DNA of 64,000 nt from Nocardioides lijunqiniae (lineage in GTDB: Bacteria > Actinomycetota > Actinomycetes > Propionibacteriales > Nocardioidaceae). Under the pieces are notes generated by a model. That model did not search any database. It was not told the origin of the DNA and was given only the letters and a program-made list of their open reading frames with translations. The position numbers and the translations under genes were made by a program. The stretch covers positions 310,001 to 374,000 of the forward strand of contig NZ_JACJGM010000001.1 of assembly GCF_015024225.1 (NCBI RefSeq), in the 5' to 3' direction. Positions 20,595 through 28,193 of this stretch are shown one piece after another; position 1 is the first letter of the stretch; each line of letters opens with the position of its first letter.

Positions 20595-20643
20595 GGCGCT
20601 CCTCCGTGTCTGGGTCGGGGTGGTTGCTTGCCACACTAGCCAC

Positions 20644-21561
20644 ATGACCCTGCCCCCGATCGTCGCGCTCGTGGGCGCGACCGCGTCGGGCAAGACCGGG
20701 CTGTCGCTCGACCTGGCGCAGGCGCTGGGCGGGGAGGTCGTCAACACCGACGCCTTCCAGGTCTACCGCGGCATGGACATCGGCACCGCCAAGGTCCCGC
20801 CCGCCGAGCGGCGCGGCATCCCTCACCACCTGCTCGACCTGCTCTCGGTGCGCGAGCCGCTCACCGTCGCGCACTTCCAGGACCAGGCCCGCGAGACCGC
20901 GGCGCGACTGCGCGGCGACGGCACCACCCCGGTCCTGGTCGGCGGGAGCGCGCTCTACACCCGCGCCGTCCTGGACCGCTTCGACTTCCCGGCGACCGAC
21001 GAGGCCGTGCGCGCGCGGTGGGAGGCCGAGCTGGAGCGCGTCGGCGCCCGAGCCCTGCACGCGCGCCTCGCCGAGATCGACCCGGGGGCCGCGGCCAAGA
21101 TGGTGCCCGACAACGGCCGCCGCGTCGTGCGGGCCCTCGAGGTCATCGAGATCACCGGCGAGCCGTGGTCGGCGGCCCTGCCCGAGCTCACGTACGCCGA
21201 CCCGGCGACCGTGCAGATCGGCCTCACCATCGACCGACCGGCCCTCGACCGCCGCATCGAGCAGCGCGTGGACGAGATGTTCGCCGCCGGGCTGGTCGAG
21301 GAGGTCGAGCGGCTGCTCGACGAGGGCCTGGCCGAGGGTCGTACGGCGTCGCGCGCCATCGGCTACCGCGAGGTGGCGGCCTTCCTCTCCGGCGACATGA
21401 CCCTCGACGCCGCCCGCGAGCGCACGGTCATCGGGACCCGCCAGTTCTCGCGCCGGCAGGACGCCTGGTTCAAGAAGGACCCGCGCATCGTCTGGGTCCC
21501 GTTCGACGCCCCCGACCGCGTGGAGCAGGCGCTCGCGGCGGTTCAGCGCACGACGTCGTAG
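20644..21561 (+). CDS. miaA: tRNA dimethylallyltransferase MiaA
   Basis: Transfers a dimethylallyl group from DMAPP to A37 of UNN-reading tRNAs; MiaB then thiomethylates the product. It has 305 residues. Walker-type loop VGATASGKTGLS (about 9-20), DAFQVYRGMDIGTAK (about 36-50), LVGGSALYTRAVLD and the C-terminal RQFSRRQDAWFKKDPRIVW are diagnostic. The ATG at 20644 begins directly before the conserved PPIVALVGATASGK. It diverges from the small-protein cluster across 49 bases. Its last 19 bases overlap the end of the convergent reductase gene. Confidence 0.96.
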   Translation: MTLPPIVALVGATASGKTGLSLDLAQALGGEVVNTDAFQVYRGMDIGTAKVPPAERRGIPHHLLDLLSVREPLTVAHFQDQARETAARLRGDGTTPVLVGGSALYTRAVLDRFDFPATDEAVRARWEAELERVGARALHARLAEIDPGAAAKMVPDNGRRVVRALEVIEITGEPWSAALPELTYADPATVQIGLTIDRPALDRRIEQRVDEMFAAGLVEEVERLLDEGLAEGRTASRAIGYREVAAFLSGDMTLDAARERTVIGTRQFSRRQDAWFKKDPRIVWVPFDAPDRVEQALAAVQRTTS

Positions 21562-22115
21562 ACCACGTGCACGGCGTGCGCCGACGCGCGTACGTCGCGC
21601 CGCTCCAGCCGGTGCCCGCCCACGCCCTCGAAGAGCGGCGTGCCCGCCCCGAGCACCTCGGGCGCCATGTGGAGGCTGAGCCGGTCCAGGAGCCCGGCCG
21701 CCAGGCACGAGCCCACGAGGGCGCCGCCGCCCATGACGTGGACGTCGCCGGGGCCCGCGGCCGCGACCGCCGCCGAGACCGCAGCGGCCGGTCCGTCGGT
21801 CACGAACGTGAAGTCGTGGGTGTCGGCGAGCCGCACCCGCTCGGGCGGACTGCTCGTCACCACGAAGAACGGCGGACGCGTGTCCTGGCGCGCGCCGTAG
21901 CCGAGTCCCGGCGCCCATCCCTCGGGTGAGTCCACGGCGTCGAACGTCGTGCGGCCCATGACCACGGCCCCGGCGGCGCCGACCTCCACCAGCACCTCGC
22001 GGTCGACCGGGTCGTCGCTCGCGAGGACCCAGGAGTGCAGTCGCTCCACGCCGTCGCCGGCGCCGCTGACGAAGCCGTCGAGGGAGAGGGTGATGTCGCC
22101 GATCACGGTGGTCAT
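21543..22115 (-). CDS. RibD C-terminal/dihydrofolate-reductase-fold protein
   Basis: 190-residue protein of the RibD_C/DHFR-like family. It opens MTTVIGDITLSLDGFVSGAG, the S(L)DGF strand typical of these proteins. The NADPH-binding VVMGRTTFDAV follows (about 51-61), and DVHVMGGGALVGSCLAAGLLDRLSLHMAPEVLGAG carries the glycine-rich helix start. Such proteins are NADPH-dependent reductases of unassigned substrate, distinct from true folate reductases. Its 3' end overlaps miaA by 19 bases on the opposite strand. A second member of the family lies at 23140, and the AraC-DinB fusion between them may regulate both. Confidence 0.85.
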   Translation of the reverse strand: MTTVIGDITLSLDGFVSGAGDGVERLHSWVLASDDPVDREVLVEVGAAGAVVMGRTTFDAVDSPEGWAPGLGYGARQDTRPPFFVVTSSPPERVRLADTHDFTFVTDGPAAAVSAAVAAAGPGDVHVMGGGALVGSCLAAGLLDRLSLHMAPEVLGAGTPLFEGVGGHRLERRDVRASAHAVHVVYDVVR

Positions 22116-22201
22116 GGACGTGCCGACCCCGCCGGTGGCCCGGACTCATCGGAGCAAGTTCGGTCGGGCGCCGGTGCTCGGGGCGGTCCAGACTGGTGGA
22201 C

Positions 22202-23140
22202 ATGGAGGGACGTGACCGGCTGCGCGAGCTGCTCGACGCCGTGCTGGACGAGGAGCACCGCACGCTCGACGAGATGGCGGGCGGCGCGCACTCCTCGCCG
22301 TACCACTTCAGCCGGCTGCTCAGCCGCGACACCGGCGAGCCGCCGGTGTCGATGCGGCGTCGGGTGCTGCTCGAGCGCGCGGCCTGGCGGCTGCGCGGCG
22401 GCACGTCGGTGACGGACGCGGCGTTCGAGGCCGGCTACGAGTCGGTCGAGGGCTTCAGCCGCGCCTTCCGTCGCGCCTTCGGCCACGTGCCCAGCCACGT
22501 GTCCAGTCACATGTCCAGCCACGTGTCCAGCCGGGACCGCGAGGGTGGCCACTGGCTGCCCGCCCCCAACGGCATCCACTTCCACCCGCCCACCTCGCTG
22601 TGGGTCCGCGCGCAGGAGCACTCGATGAACCCCGTGACCGAGCTGATGGTCCAGCACGACCTGGACGACACCCGAGCCCTGATCGACCTCGCCAAGGGGC
22701 TCGGGGCCGATGACTACCGGCGCGACCACCTGCCCGGCAACACCGTGCTGGAGTGGGACGGCGAGGAGGCGTCGCTCGCGGCCGTGCTGGAGCACCTGGT
22801 CTGGAGCAAGGAGGTGTGGCTGGCCGCCATCGAGGGCCTGGACCTGCCGGCCCGCGGCGACGACGACCCGGCGTCGCTCCTCGCCCGCCACGACGCCGTC
22901 GCCCCGCGCTGGCTGGCGACCGTGCGCGCCATCGACCGCCGCGGCGGCTGGGAGGACCGGCTCGTCGACGCGCTCTGCGAGCCGCCGGAGAGCTTCGTGA
23001 TGAGCAGCGTGGTCGCCCACGTGCTCACCTACGCCGCGCACCGTCGCCACCTGGTCCGCCAGCTGCTGCGCGCCGGCGGCCACGCGGTCGACCAGGGCGA
23101 CCCGATCGACTGGCTGCGCGCCCGGACGGGAGTCGCGTGA
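22202..23140 (+). CDS. AraC-type HTH domain fused to a DinB-like domain
   Basis: 312 residues. Residues about 1-100 are an AraC-type double HTH (PYHFSRLLSRDTGEPPVSMR, then VTDAAFEAGYESVEGFSRAF). From about 140 comes a DinB/YfiT-type four-helix bundle (MNPVTELMVQHDLDDTRALI, LAAVLEHLVWSKEVWLAAIE, VVAHVLTYAAHRRHLVRQLL) with the helix-borne His residues used for metal binding in that family. The linker contains the tandem HVPSHVSSHMSSHVSS. The ATG at 22202 is chosen; a GTG two codons earlier is possible. It overlaps the following reductase gene by ATGA. It is probably a regulator sensing a small molecule; the ligand is unknown. Confidence 0.85.
   Translation: MEGRDRLRELLDAVLDEEHRTLDEMAGGAHSSPYHFSRLLSRDTGEPPVSMRRRVLLERAAWRLRGGTSVTDAAFEAGYESVEGFSRAFRRAFGHVPSHVSSHMSSHVSSRDREGGHWLPAPNGIHFHPPTSLWVRAQEHSMNPVTELMVQHDLDDTRALIDLAKGLGADDYRRDHLPGNTVLEWDGEEASLAAVLEHLVWSKEVWLAAIEGLDLPARGDDDPASLLARHDAVAPRWLATVRAIDRRGGWEDRLVDALCEPPESFVMSSVVAHVLTYAAHRRHLVRQLLRAGGHAVDQGDPIDWLRARTGVA
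22484..22531 (+). repeat. Four tandem 12-base repeats in the AraC-DinB linker
   Basis: Four in-frame copies of a CACGTGTCCAGC-like unit at 22484, 22496, 22508 and 22520, with one to two substitutions each, encode HVPSHVSSHMSSHVSS. Each unit but the third carries the palindrome CACGTG. It joins the HTH part and the DinB part of the fusion, so copy number would set linker length. Confidence 0.9.
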
Positions 23141-23691
23141 TGACGCGGACGACGTACTACACGGCGACCACGCTCGACGGGTTCATCGCCGACGAGCACG
23201 ACTCGCTGGACTGGCTGTTCGTGCAGGACCAGGACGAGTCCGGGCCGATGGGCTACGACGAGTTCATCCAGGGCATCGGCGCGATCGCGATGGGCGCCAC
23301 GACGTACGAGTGGGTGCTCGCCCACAACGCCCGGACCGGCGACCCCTGGGCCTACGACATGCCGGCCTGGATCTTCACGCACCGCGACCTGCAGCCGGTC
23401 GCCGACACCGTGACGATCACTTCCGCCCCGGTGCCGCAGGTGCACGCCGAGATGGCGTCCGCGGCCGCGGGCAAGGGGATCTGGGTGGTGGGCGGGGGAG
23501 ACCTCGCCGGGCAGTTCGCCGACGCGGGCCTGCTCGACGAGATCGTCGCCCACGTCGCGCCGGTCACCCTGGGCGCCGGACGCCCCGTCTTCCCGCGGCG
23601 CCACGCCCTGCGGCTGGTCGAGGTCGCGCAGAACAAGGCGTTCGCCTGCCTCCGCTACGAGGTGGTCGGGCCCCCTACGCTGTGGGAGTGA
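23140..23691 (+). CDS. RibD C-terminal/dihydrofolate-reductase-fold protein
   Basis: 183-residue second member of the RibD_C family. It starts MTRTTYYTATTLDGFIADEH with the TLDGFIA strand. AIAMGATTYEWVLAH stands for the NADPH loop, and IWVVGGGDLAGQFADAGLLDEIVAHVAPVTLGAGRPVFP for the C-terminal half. ATG 23140 overlaps the AraC-DinB stop; its own stop overlaps the PPOX gene by GTGA. The uninterrupted overlaps from 22202 to 25141 indicate one transcript for regulator, reductase, flavin protein and dapF. The substrate is unknown. Confidence 0.85.
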   Translation: MTRTTYYTATTLDGFIADEHDSLDWLFVQDQDESGPMGYDEFIQGIGAIAMGATTYEWVLAHNARTGDPWAYDMPAWIFTHRDLQPVADTVTITSAPVPQVHAEMASAAAGKGIWVVGGGDLAGQFADAGLLDEIVAHVAPVTLGAGRPVFPRRHALRLVEVAQNKAFACLRYEVVGPPTLWE

Positions 23692-24323
23692 GCACCGCTG
23701 CCTGGCCCGAGATCACGACGCTCGACGAGCTCGTCGCCCTGCTCGGCGAGCCCAACGCGCGGGCCGTCGGCAAGGGCCGCACGTCGCTGCTCGACGTCGA
23801 CCGCGACTGGCTCGCCGCCTCGCCGTTCTGCGTCATGGCGACCTCGAGCGCGTCGGGCGCCTGCGACGCCTCGCCGAAGGGCGACCCCGCGGGCCGGCTC
23901 GTGCACGTCGTCGACGACGTGACGATCGCCCTGGCGGAGCGGCCCGGCAACCGCCGGGCCGACGGCTACAAGAACATCCTCGACAACCCCCACGTCGGTC
24001 TCGACTTCCTGATCCCTGGCCGCGGCGACACCCTGAGGATCAACGGCCGGGCCCGCCTCGTCAGCGACGCGCCGTTCTTCGACGAGCTCGTGGTCAAGGG
24101 CCACCGCCCGATCCTCGCGGTGGTCGTCGACATCGAGGAGATCTTCTTCCACTGCACCAAGGCGTTCCTGCGCTCGCAGCTGTGGAAGCCCGAGACCTGG
24201 GACCCCACCGGCCTCGTGCCTCGCCGGGCCGTGCTCGCCCACGACGTGGAGCCCAGCGGCAAGACGATCGAGGAGCTCGACGAGTACTACGGACCCTCCT
24301 ACGAGGAGCAGCTGTACGCATGA
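23688..24323 (+). CDS. Pyridoxamine 5'-phosphate oxidase-family FMN-binding protein
   Basis: 211 residues, split-barrel flavin fold. ASPFCVMATSSASGACDASPKGDPAG (about 45-70) is the FMN-phosphate region with the DxSPKG(D) signature of the MSMEG_1061/DR_2398 subfamily. ALAERPGNRRADGYKNILDNPHVGLDFLIPGR follows, then DTLRINGRARL. CTKAFLRSQLW is the conserved C-terminal signature in which a cysteine may touch the cofactor. Start GTG 23688 overlaps the previous stop, and ATGA leads into dapF. Family members bind FMN or F420; the physiological reaction is not known. Confidence 0.88.
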   Translation: MSTAAWPEITTLDELVALLGEPNARAVGKGRTSLLDVDRDWLAASPFCVMATSSASGACDASPKGDPAGRLVHVVDDVTIALAERPGNRRADGYKNILDNPHVGLDFLIPGRGDTLRINGRARLVSDAPFFDELVVKGHRPILAVVVDIEEIFFHCTKAFLRSQLWKPETWDPTGLVPRRAVLAHDVEPSGKTIEELDEYYGPSYEEQLYA

Positions 24324-25141
24324 CCTACGACTTCCTCAAGGGCCACGGCACCGAGAACGACTTCGTCCTGCTGCCCGACCACGACGGCACCGTCCACGGC
24401 GACCTCGACCCCGCGCGCGTGCGCGCGCTGTGCGACCGGCGCGCCGGGATCGGCGGCGACGGCGTGCTGCGCGTGGTCCGCACGGACGCGATCGAGGCCG
24501 GCCGCGGCCAGGACGCCGAGTGGTTCATGGACTACCGCAACCACGACGGGTCCCTCTCGGAGATGTGCGGCAACGGCATCCGGGTCTTCGCCCGGCACCT
24601 GGTCCAGGAGGGGCTCGTCGACCCCGCGTCGCCCATCCCGGTGGGCACGCGCGACGGCGTCAAGGTGCTCACGATGCGCGACGACGGGCTCGTCACCGCC
24701 GACATGGGGACCCCGCAGGTGCTGGGCGAGACCGAGGTGTCGGTGCCCGGCCACTCCTGGCCGGCCACCCACGTCGACGTCGGCAACCCGCACGCGGTCG
24801 CGTTCGTCGACGACCTGGCCGACGCGGGGGACCTGGTCACCCCGCCGACCCACGACGAGGCGGTCTACCCCGACGGCGTCAACGTCGAGTTCGTCGTGCG
24901 CCGCGGCGCCGCCCACGTGGCGATGCGGGTGCACGAGCGCGGCTCGGGCGAGACCCGCTCCTGCGGCACCGGCGCCTGCGCGGTGATGGTCGCGGCCGCC
25001 GTCGCCGACGCGGCGCCGCGCGGCACGACGTACCGGGTGGACGTCCCCGGCGGCACCCTCTCGATCGTGTGGACGGCTGATGACCGGATCCTGATGACGG
25101 GTCCCGCGGTGCTCGTGGCCCGCGGGACCACCGACCTCTAG
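24320..25141 (+). CDS. dapF: Diaminopimelate epimerase DapF
   Basis: Converts LL- to meso-diaminopimelate for lysine and for peptidoglycan cross-links; cofactor-independent. It has 273 residues. The two catalytic cysteines are Cys83 in MCGNGIRVFAR and Cys215 in SCGTGACAV. FLKGHGTENDF near the start, VDVGNPHAVAFVDD and GVNVEFV are further fingerprints. It is the last gene of the overlapping run begun by the AraC-DinB gene and so may depend on the upstream PPOX gene for translation. An essential biosynthetic gene placed behind accessory genes is slightly unusual. Confidence 0.96.
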   Translation: MTYDFLKGHGTENDFVLLPDHDGTVHGDLDPARVRALCDRRAGIGGDGVLRVVRTDAIEAGRGQDAEWFMDYRNHDGSLSEMCGNGIRVFARHLVQEGLVDPASPIPVGTRDGVKVLTMRDDGLVTADMGTPQVLGETEVSVPGHSWPATHVDVGNPHAVAFVDDLADAGDLVTPPTHDEAVYPDGVNVEFVVRRGAAHVAMRVHERGSGETRSCGTGACAVMVAAAVADAAPRGTTYRVDVPGGTLSIVWTADDRILMTGPAVLVARGTTDL

Positions 25142-25160
25142 CCGCACTAGAGTCCGGCCC

Positions 25161-25937
25161 ATGGAACTCACCGGATCTTCTGCCATCGTCACCGGCGGCG
25201 CCTCGGGCATCGGCGCGGCCGCCGCCCGCGCGCTCGCCGCCCGCGGTGCGACCGTCGTGGTCGCCGACCTCCAGGCCGACAAGGGCGAGGCCCTGGCCGA
25301 GGAGATCAAGGGCGTCTTCGCCCAGGTCGACGTGACCAGCACCGACCAGATCGCCGCCGCGGTCAAGGCCGCCGCCGACATCGCGCCGCTGCGCGCGGTC
25401 GTCAACTCCGCCGGCATCGGCTGGGCCCAGCGCACCATCGGCCGCGACGGTCAGCTGGAGTCGGCGCACTCCCTCGAGGCGTTCACCAAGGTCGTGCAGA
25501 TCAACCTCATCGGCACCTTCGACATGGTCCGCCAGGCCGCCACCGTGATGAGCCTGAACGAGCCCGACGAGGACGGCTGCCGCGGGGCGATCGTCAACCT
25601 CGCCAGCGTCGCGGCCTTCGACGGCCAGATCGGCCAGGCGTCGTACTCCGCGTCCAAGGGCGGCGTCGTCGGCATGACCCTCCCGGTCGCGCGCGACCTG
25701 TCCGCCTCCGGCATCCGCCTCAACACCGTGGCGCCGGGCCTGATCGACACCCCGATCTACGGCGAGGGCCCCGACGCGGATGCCTTCAAGGAGAACCTCG
25801 GCAGGAACGTGCTGTTCCCCAAGCGCCTCGGCACCCCCGCCGAGCTCGCCAGCATGGTCGTCGAGTGCCTCACCAACGCCTACATGAACGGCGAGGTCGT
25901 CCGCGTCGACGGCGGCATCCGGATGCCCCCCAAGTAG
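25161..25937 (+). CDS. Short-chain dehydrogenase, 3-hydroxyacyl-CoA dehydrogenase type-2-like
   Basis: 258-residue classical SDR. NAD-binding TGGASGIG (11-18), acidic VADLQAD (34-40, so NAD rather than NADP), NSAGIG, catalytic Ser149, Tyr162 and Lys166 (SYSASKGG), and the C-terminal NGEVVRVDGGIRMPPK. The motifs VVQINLIGTFDMVRQAATVM and LPVARDLSASGIR resemble 17-beta-HSD10/3-hydroxy-2-methylbutyryl-CoA dehydrogenase proteins, which work in fatty acid and isoleucine degradation. It is monocistronic, 19 bases after dapF, and followed by the palindromic repeats. Confidence 0.88.
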   Translation: MELTGSSAIVTGGASGIGAAAARALAARGATVVVADLQADKGEALAEEIKGVFAQVDVTSTDQIAAAVKAAADIAPLRAVVNSAGIGWAQRTIGRDGQLESAHSLEAFTKVVQINLIGTFDMVRQAATVMSLNEPDEDGCRGAIVNLASVAAFDGQIGQASYSASKGGVVGMTLPVARDLSASGIRLNTVAPGLIDTPIYGEGPDADAFKENLGRNVLFPKRLGTPAELASMVVECLTNAYMNGEVVRVDGGIRMPPK

Positions 25938-25943
25938 CACCTC

Positions 25944-26014
25944 CGGTGGTCGAGCAGGGACGAAGTCCCGTCGCCCTCGTGGGTTGAGGAGGGACGAAGT
26001 CCCGTCTCGAAACC
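25944..26014. repeat. Palindromic repeat family, copies 2a (partial) and 2b
   Basis: Copy 2b (25980-26014) reads GGGTTGAGGA, stem GGGAC-gaa-GTCCC, GTCTCGAAACCC on the plus strand. Copy 2a (25944-25974) has the first flank as GGTGGTCGAGCA and the same GGGAC-gaa-GTCCC stem, but lacks most of the second flank. They lie in the convergent gap between the SDR and the kinase genes. Confidence 0.8.
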
Positions 26015-26026
26015 CTGTCGGCAGAA

Positions 26027-26071
26027 GGGGTTTCGAGACAGGCGCTAGCGCGCCTTCCTCAACCCCCGGGG
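26027..26071. repeat. Palindromic repeat family, copy 3 (supplies a stop codon)
   Basis: Minus-strand orientation: GGGGGTTGAGGA, stem AGGCGC-gcta-GCGCCT, GTCTCGAAACCCC. It is nearly the same as copy 1 at 8559. The TGA at 26059-26061 inside its first flank is the stop of the small kinase gene, whose last three residues are also written by the repeat. Confidence 0.82.
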
Positions 26072-26688
26072 GTCTCGGCGAGGTGGGTGAGGTCGAGGAC
26101 CAGATCGGCGCGGCCGGCGGCGGCCTGGACCCGCACCGCGTTGGGCTGGTCGACCCGCTCGACCCAGGCGCGAGCCTCCTCCGGCGTCTTGCCGAAGCGG
26201 ACGTGGCGCGCGACGAGCCGCTCGAGGCGCAGGTCGTCGTCGACCACGACGTGCCAGACGTCGTCGAGCTGGGCGCGCACGCGGGGCCAAGGCTGCTCGG
26301 GCAGCAGCAGGTAGTTGCCCTCGGTGACGACCAGCCGGGCGTCGCCGGCAACGGGCAGCGCGCCCGCGAGCGGCTGCTCCAGGTCGCGCTCGAACGCCGG
26401 CGCCAGCACCAGGTCCTCGCGGTCGCGCACCCGCCGCAGCAGGGCGGCGTACCCGGCCGCGTCGAACGTCTCGGGCGCGCCCTTGCGGTCCCGCAGCCCG
26501 CGGCGGTCGAGCTCGACGTCGGCGAGGTGGAAGCCGTCCATCGGCACGACGGTCGCGGCGTGCCGGGCGGCCAGGAGCGCGGCGAGCGTCGACTTCCCGG
26601 CGCCCGGGGCGCCGGTGATGCCCAGCATCCGGCCCACGGCCGGGAGCAGGTCGGCCAGCTCGTGGCCGTCGGGGGAGAGGGGCAGCAC
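26059..26688 (-). CDS. Uridine kinase-like P-loop small-molecule kinase
   Basis: 209-residue P-loop kinase resembling the uridine kinase/pantothenate kinase/fructokinase-like YggC group. Walker A GAPGAGKST (26-34), the substrate segment VPMDGFHLADVELDRRGLRDRKGAPETFDAAGY with the DGFH-D motif, VVTEGNYLLLPEQPW (the family EGNYLLL box), and the Arg-rich lid RHVRFGKTPEEARAWVERVDQPNA. GTG 26688 is preferred; open frame extends further but without family similarity. The stop codon lies within the palindromic repeat. Neighbour stops are close to the TIGR03086 gene upstream. The phosphoryl acceptor is not known. Confidence 0.83.
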   Translation of the reverse strand: MLPLSPDGHELADLLPAVGRMLGITGAPGAGKSTLAALLAARHAATVVPMDGFHLADVELDRRGLRDRKGAPETFDAAGYAALLRRVRDREDLVLAPAFERDLEQPLAGALPVAGDARLVVTEGNYLLLPEQPWPRVRAQLDDVWHVVVDDDLRLERLVARHVRFGKTPEEARAWVERVDQPNAVRVQAAAGRADLVLDLTHLAETPGG

Positions 26689-26698
26689 CCCTCCAGTC

Positions 26699-27241
26699 TT
26701 ACGCCGCCCGGCCCATCCGCGCGAGCAGCCGCACCTGACGCGGCGCATCGGCGGGCGTCTCGAGCGCGGGCCGGCAGACGCCCTCGCCGTAGAGGTGGTC
26801 CCCGAAGCCGTCGAGCGCGGCGTCGATCCGGTCCATCTCCGCGTCGTCCCAGGTGACGTCCCGGCCCAGGGCGCGGGCGACGTCCCAGTGGTGGACCAGC
26901 AGGTCGAAGCCGTAGAAGCGGGCCAGGGTGTCGGCGACGGTGGTGCGCCCGAAGTAGCCGTCGTACTCGCGGGAGACGAACGCCTCGTCGGCGACCGCGC
27001 GCCGTACGGCGTCGGTGTGCGCGGCCCACACCGCGTCCGGGGGGCCGCTCGGCCGCTCGCCGAGGTCGGCCTCGCGCTGGGCGAGGAAGTCGCGCTGGGT
27101 GTCGACGACGTGGTCGACGACGTCGGCGGCGCTCCAGCCCTCGCACGGGCTCGGCGCCGACCAGTCGGCGTCGTGGGCGGAGGTGAGCAGGGCGGTGAGG
27201 CGGTGGGCGTCGGCGAGGTACTGGTCGGTGAGGTCGGTCAT
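26699..27241 (-). CDS. TIGR03086-type metal-binding DinB/maleylpyruvate-isomerase-like protein
   Basis: 180 residues, four-helix DinB/MDMPI fold. WSAPSPCEGWSAADVVDHVVDTQRDFLAQ (about 28-56) carries the conserved CEGW-x-x-x-D(L/V)V-x-H motif whose His is a metal ligand. FYGFDLLVHHWDVARALG (about 110-127) carries the second His motif HxWD. Mycothiol-dependent enzymes of actinobacteria share this fold, so a mycothiol role is possible but not proved. The ATG at 27241 is divergent from the AraC gene across 51 bases. Confidence 0.87.
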   Translation of the reverse strand: MTDLTDQYLADAHRLTALLTSAHDADWSAPSPCEGWSAADVVDHVVDTQRDFLAQREADLGERPSGPPDAVWAAHTDAVRRAVADEAFVSREYDGYFGRTTVADTLARFYGFDLLVHHWDVARALGRDVTWDDAEMDRIDAALDGFGDHLYGEGVCRPALETPADAPRQVRLLARMGRAA

Positions 27242-27292
27242 GGCCCCATCGTGGCGGCCGCGGTGTCGGTGGGTCTGGTAAGAATCCGACAC

Positions 27293-28135
27293 ATGCCCGA
27301 GGAGCCGGTCGCACCCCGCGCCGTCGACCCGATCGAGCGCGCCCACCTGCGCGACGAGCGGGGCTTCAGCCCTCCGGTCCACCGCTTCGTGCCCACCCCG
27401 GCCCTGGCCGACCTCGTCCGCCGCTACTGGCTCCCCGTCTGGTCGCTGCCTCCCGGGCGCTCGACCACCCAGCGGGTGCTGCAGTACCCCGTCTGCCTGC
27501 TCGTCGTCTCCGACACCTACGCCCACGTGGTCGGGCCGGCCACCGGCCTCTCGACGAAGCAGCTCAGCGGCTCCGGCTGGGCCGCGGGCGCCATGCTCCA
27601 GCCGGGTGCGGGCTCGCTGCTCCTCGGCGGCCCCGTGACGATCACCGACACCCACGTCGACCTGGACACCGTGGCGACCCTCGACGGGGCGAGGCTCACC
27701 GAGTCGGTGCGTGAGGCCATGGCGCCGGCCCCTGCCGAGGGCGAGCGCCAGCTGGCGGCCGTGCTGGCCATCGAGCAGGCCATCGGCGGGCTCACCCCGC
27801 TCGACGAGGAGGGGCTGCTGGTCAACGCGCTCGTCGAGTACGTCGAGGGCGACCCGCGCGTGCAGCGGGTGGGGCAGATCTGCGAGAAGTTCGCGCTCTC
27901 CGAGCGCAGCCTCCAGCGCCTCGCCGCCCGGCGCATCGGGCTGAGCCCCAAGTGGCTCATGCAGCGGCGCCGGCTCCACGAGGCCGCCGAGCGCCTCGGC
28001 GCCGACGGGGAGGTCGACCTGGCCCGCGTCGCCGCCGACCTGGGCTACACCGACCAGGCCCACTTCGGTCGCGACTGGCGCCGCGTCACGGGCCTCACGC
28101 CCGGCGCCTACGCCGCCCAGCGGCGCCTGCCGTAG
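27293..28135 (+). CDS. AraC family transcriptional regulator
   Basis: 280 residues. The N-terminal 150 residues form the DUF6597-like sensing domain (PALADLVRRYWLPVWSLPPG, with GSGWAAGAMLQPGAGSLLLG). The C-terminal AraC HTH spans about 185-280: RVGQICEKFALSERSLQRLAARRIGLSPKWLMQRRRLHEAAERL and then VDLARVAADLGYTDQAHFGRDWRRVTGLTPGAYA, both helix-turn-helix units complete. ATG 27293 lies 51 bases from the divergent TIGR03086 gene, a likely target. The effector is unknown. Confidence 0.88.
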   Translation: MPEEPVAPRAVDPIERAHLRDERGFSPPVHRFVPTPALADLVRRYWLPVWSLPPGRSTTQRVLQYPVCLLVVSDTYAHVVGPATGLSTKQLSGSGWAAGAMLQPGAGSLLLGGPVTITDTHVDLDTVATLDGARLTESVREAMAPAPAEGERQLAAVLAIEQAIGGLTPLDEEGLLVNALVEYVEGDPRVQRVGQICEKFALSERSLQRLAARRIGLSPKWLMQRRRLHEAAERLGADGEVDLARVAADLGYTDQAHFGRDWRRVTGLTPGAYAAQRRLP

Positions 28136-28193
28136 GCCGCTCACCCGAAAGGGGTTCGCGCGGCACCCGTCCCCGACCTACTCTGGAGGGCGT

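Noticed and set aside
22484..22531. CRISPR-like array
   Set aside because: Unit is 12 bases without spacers, in frame inside a gene.
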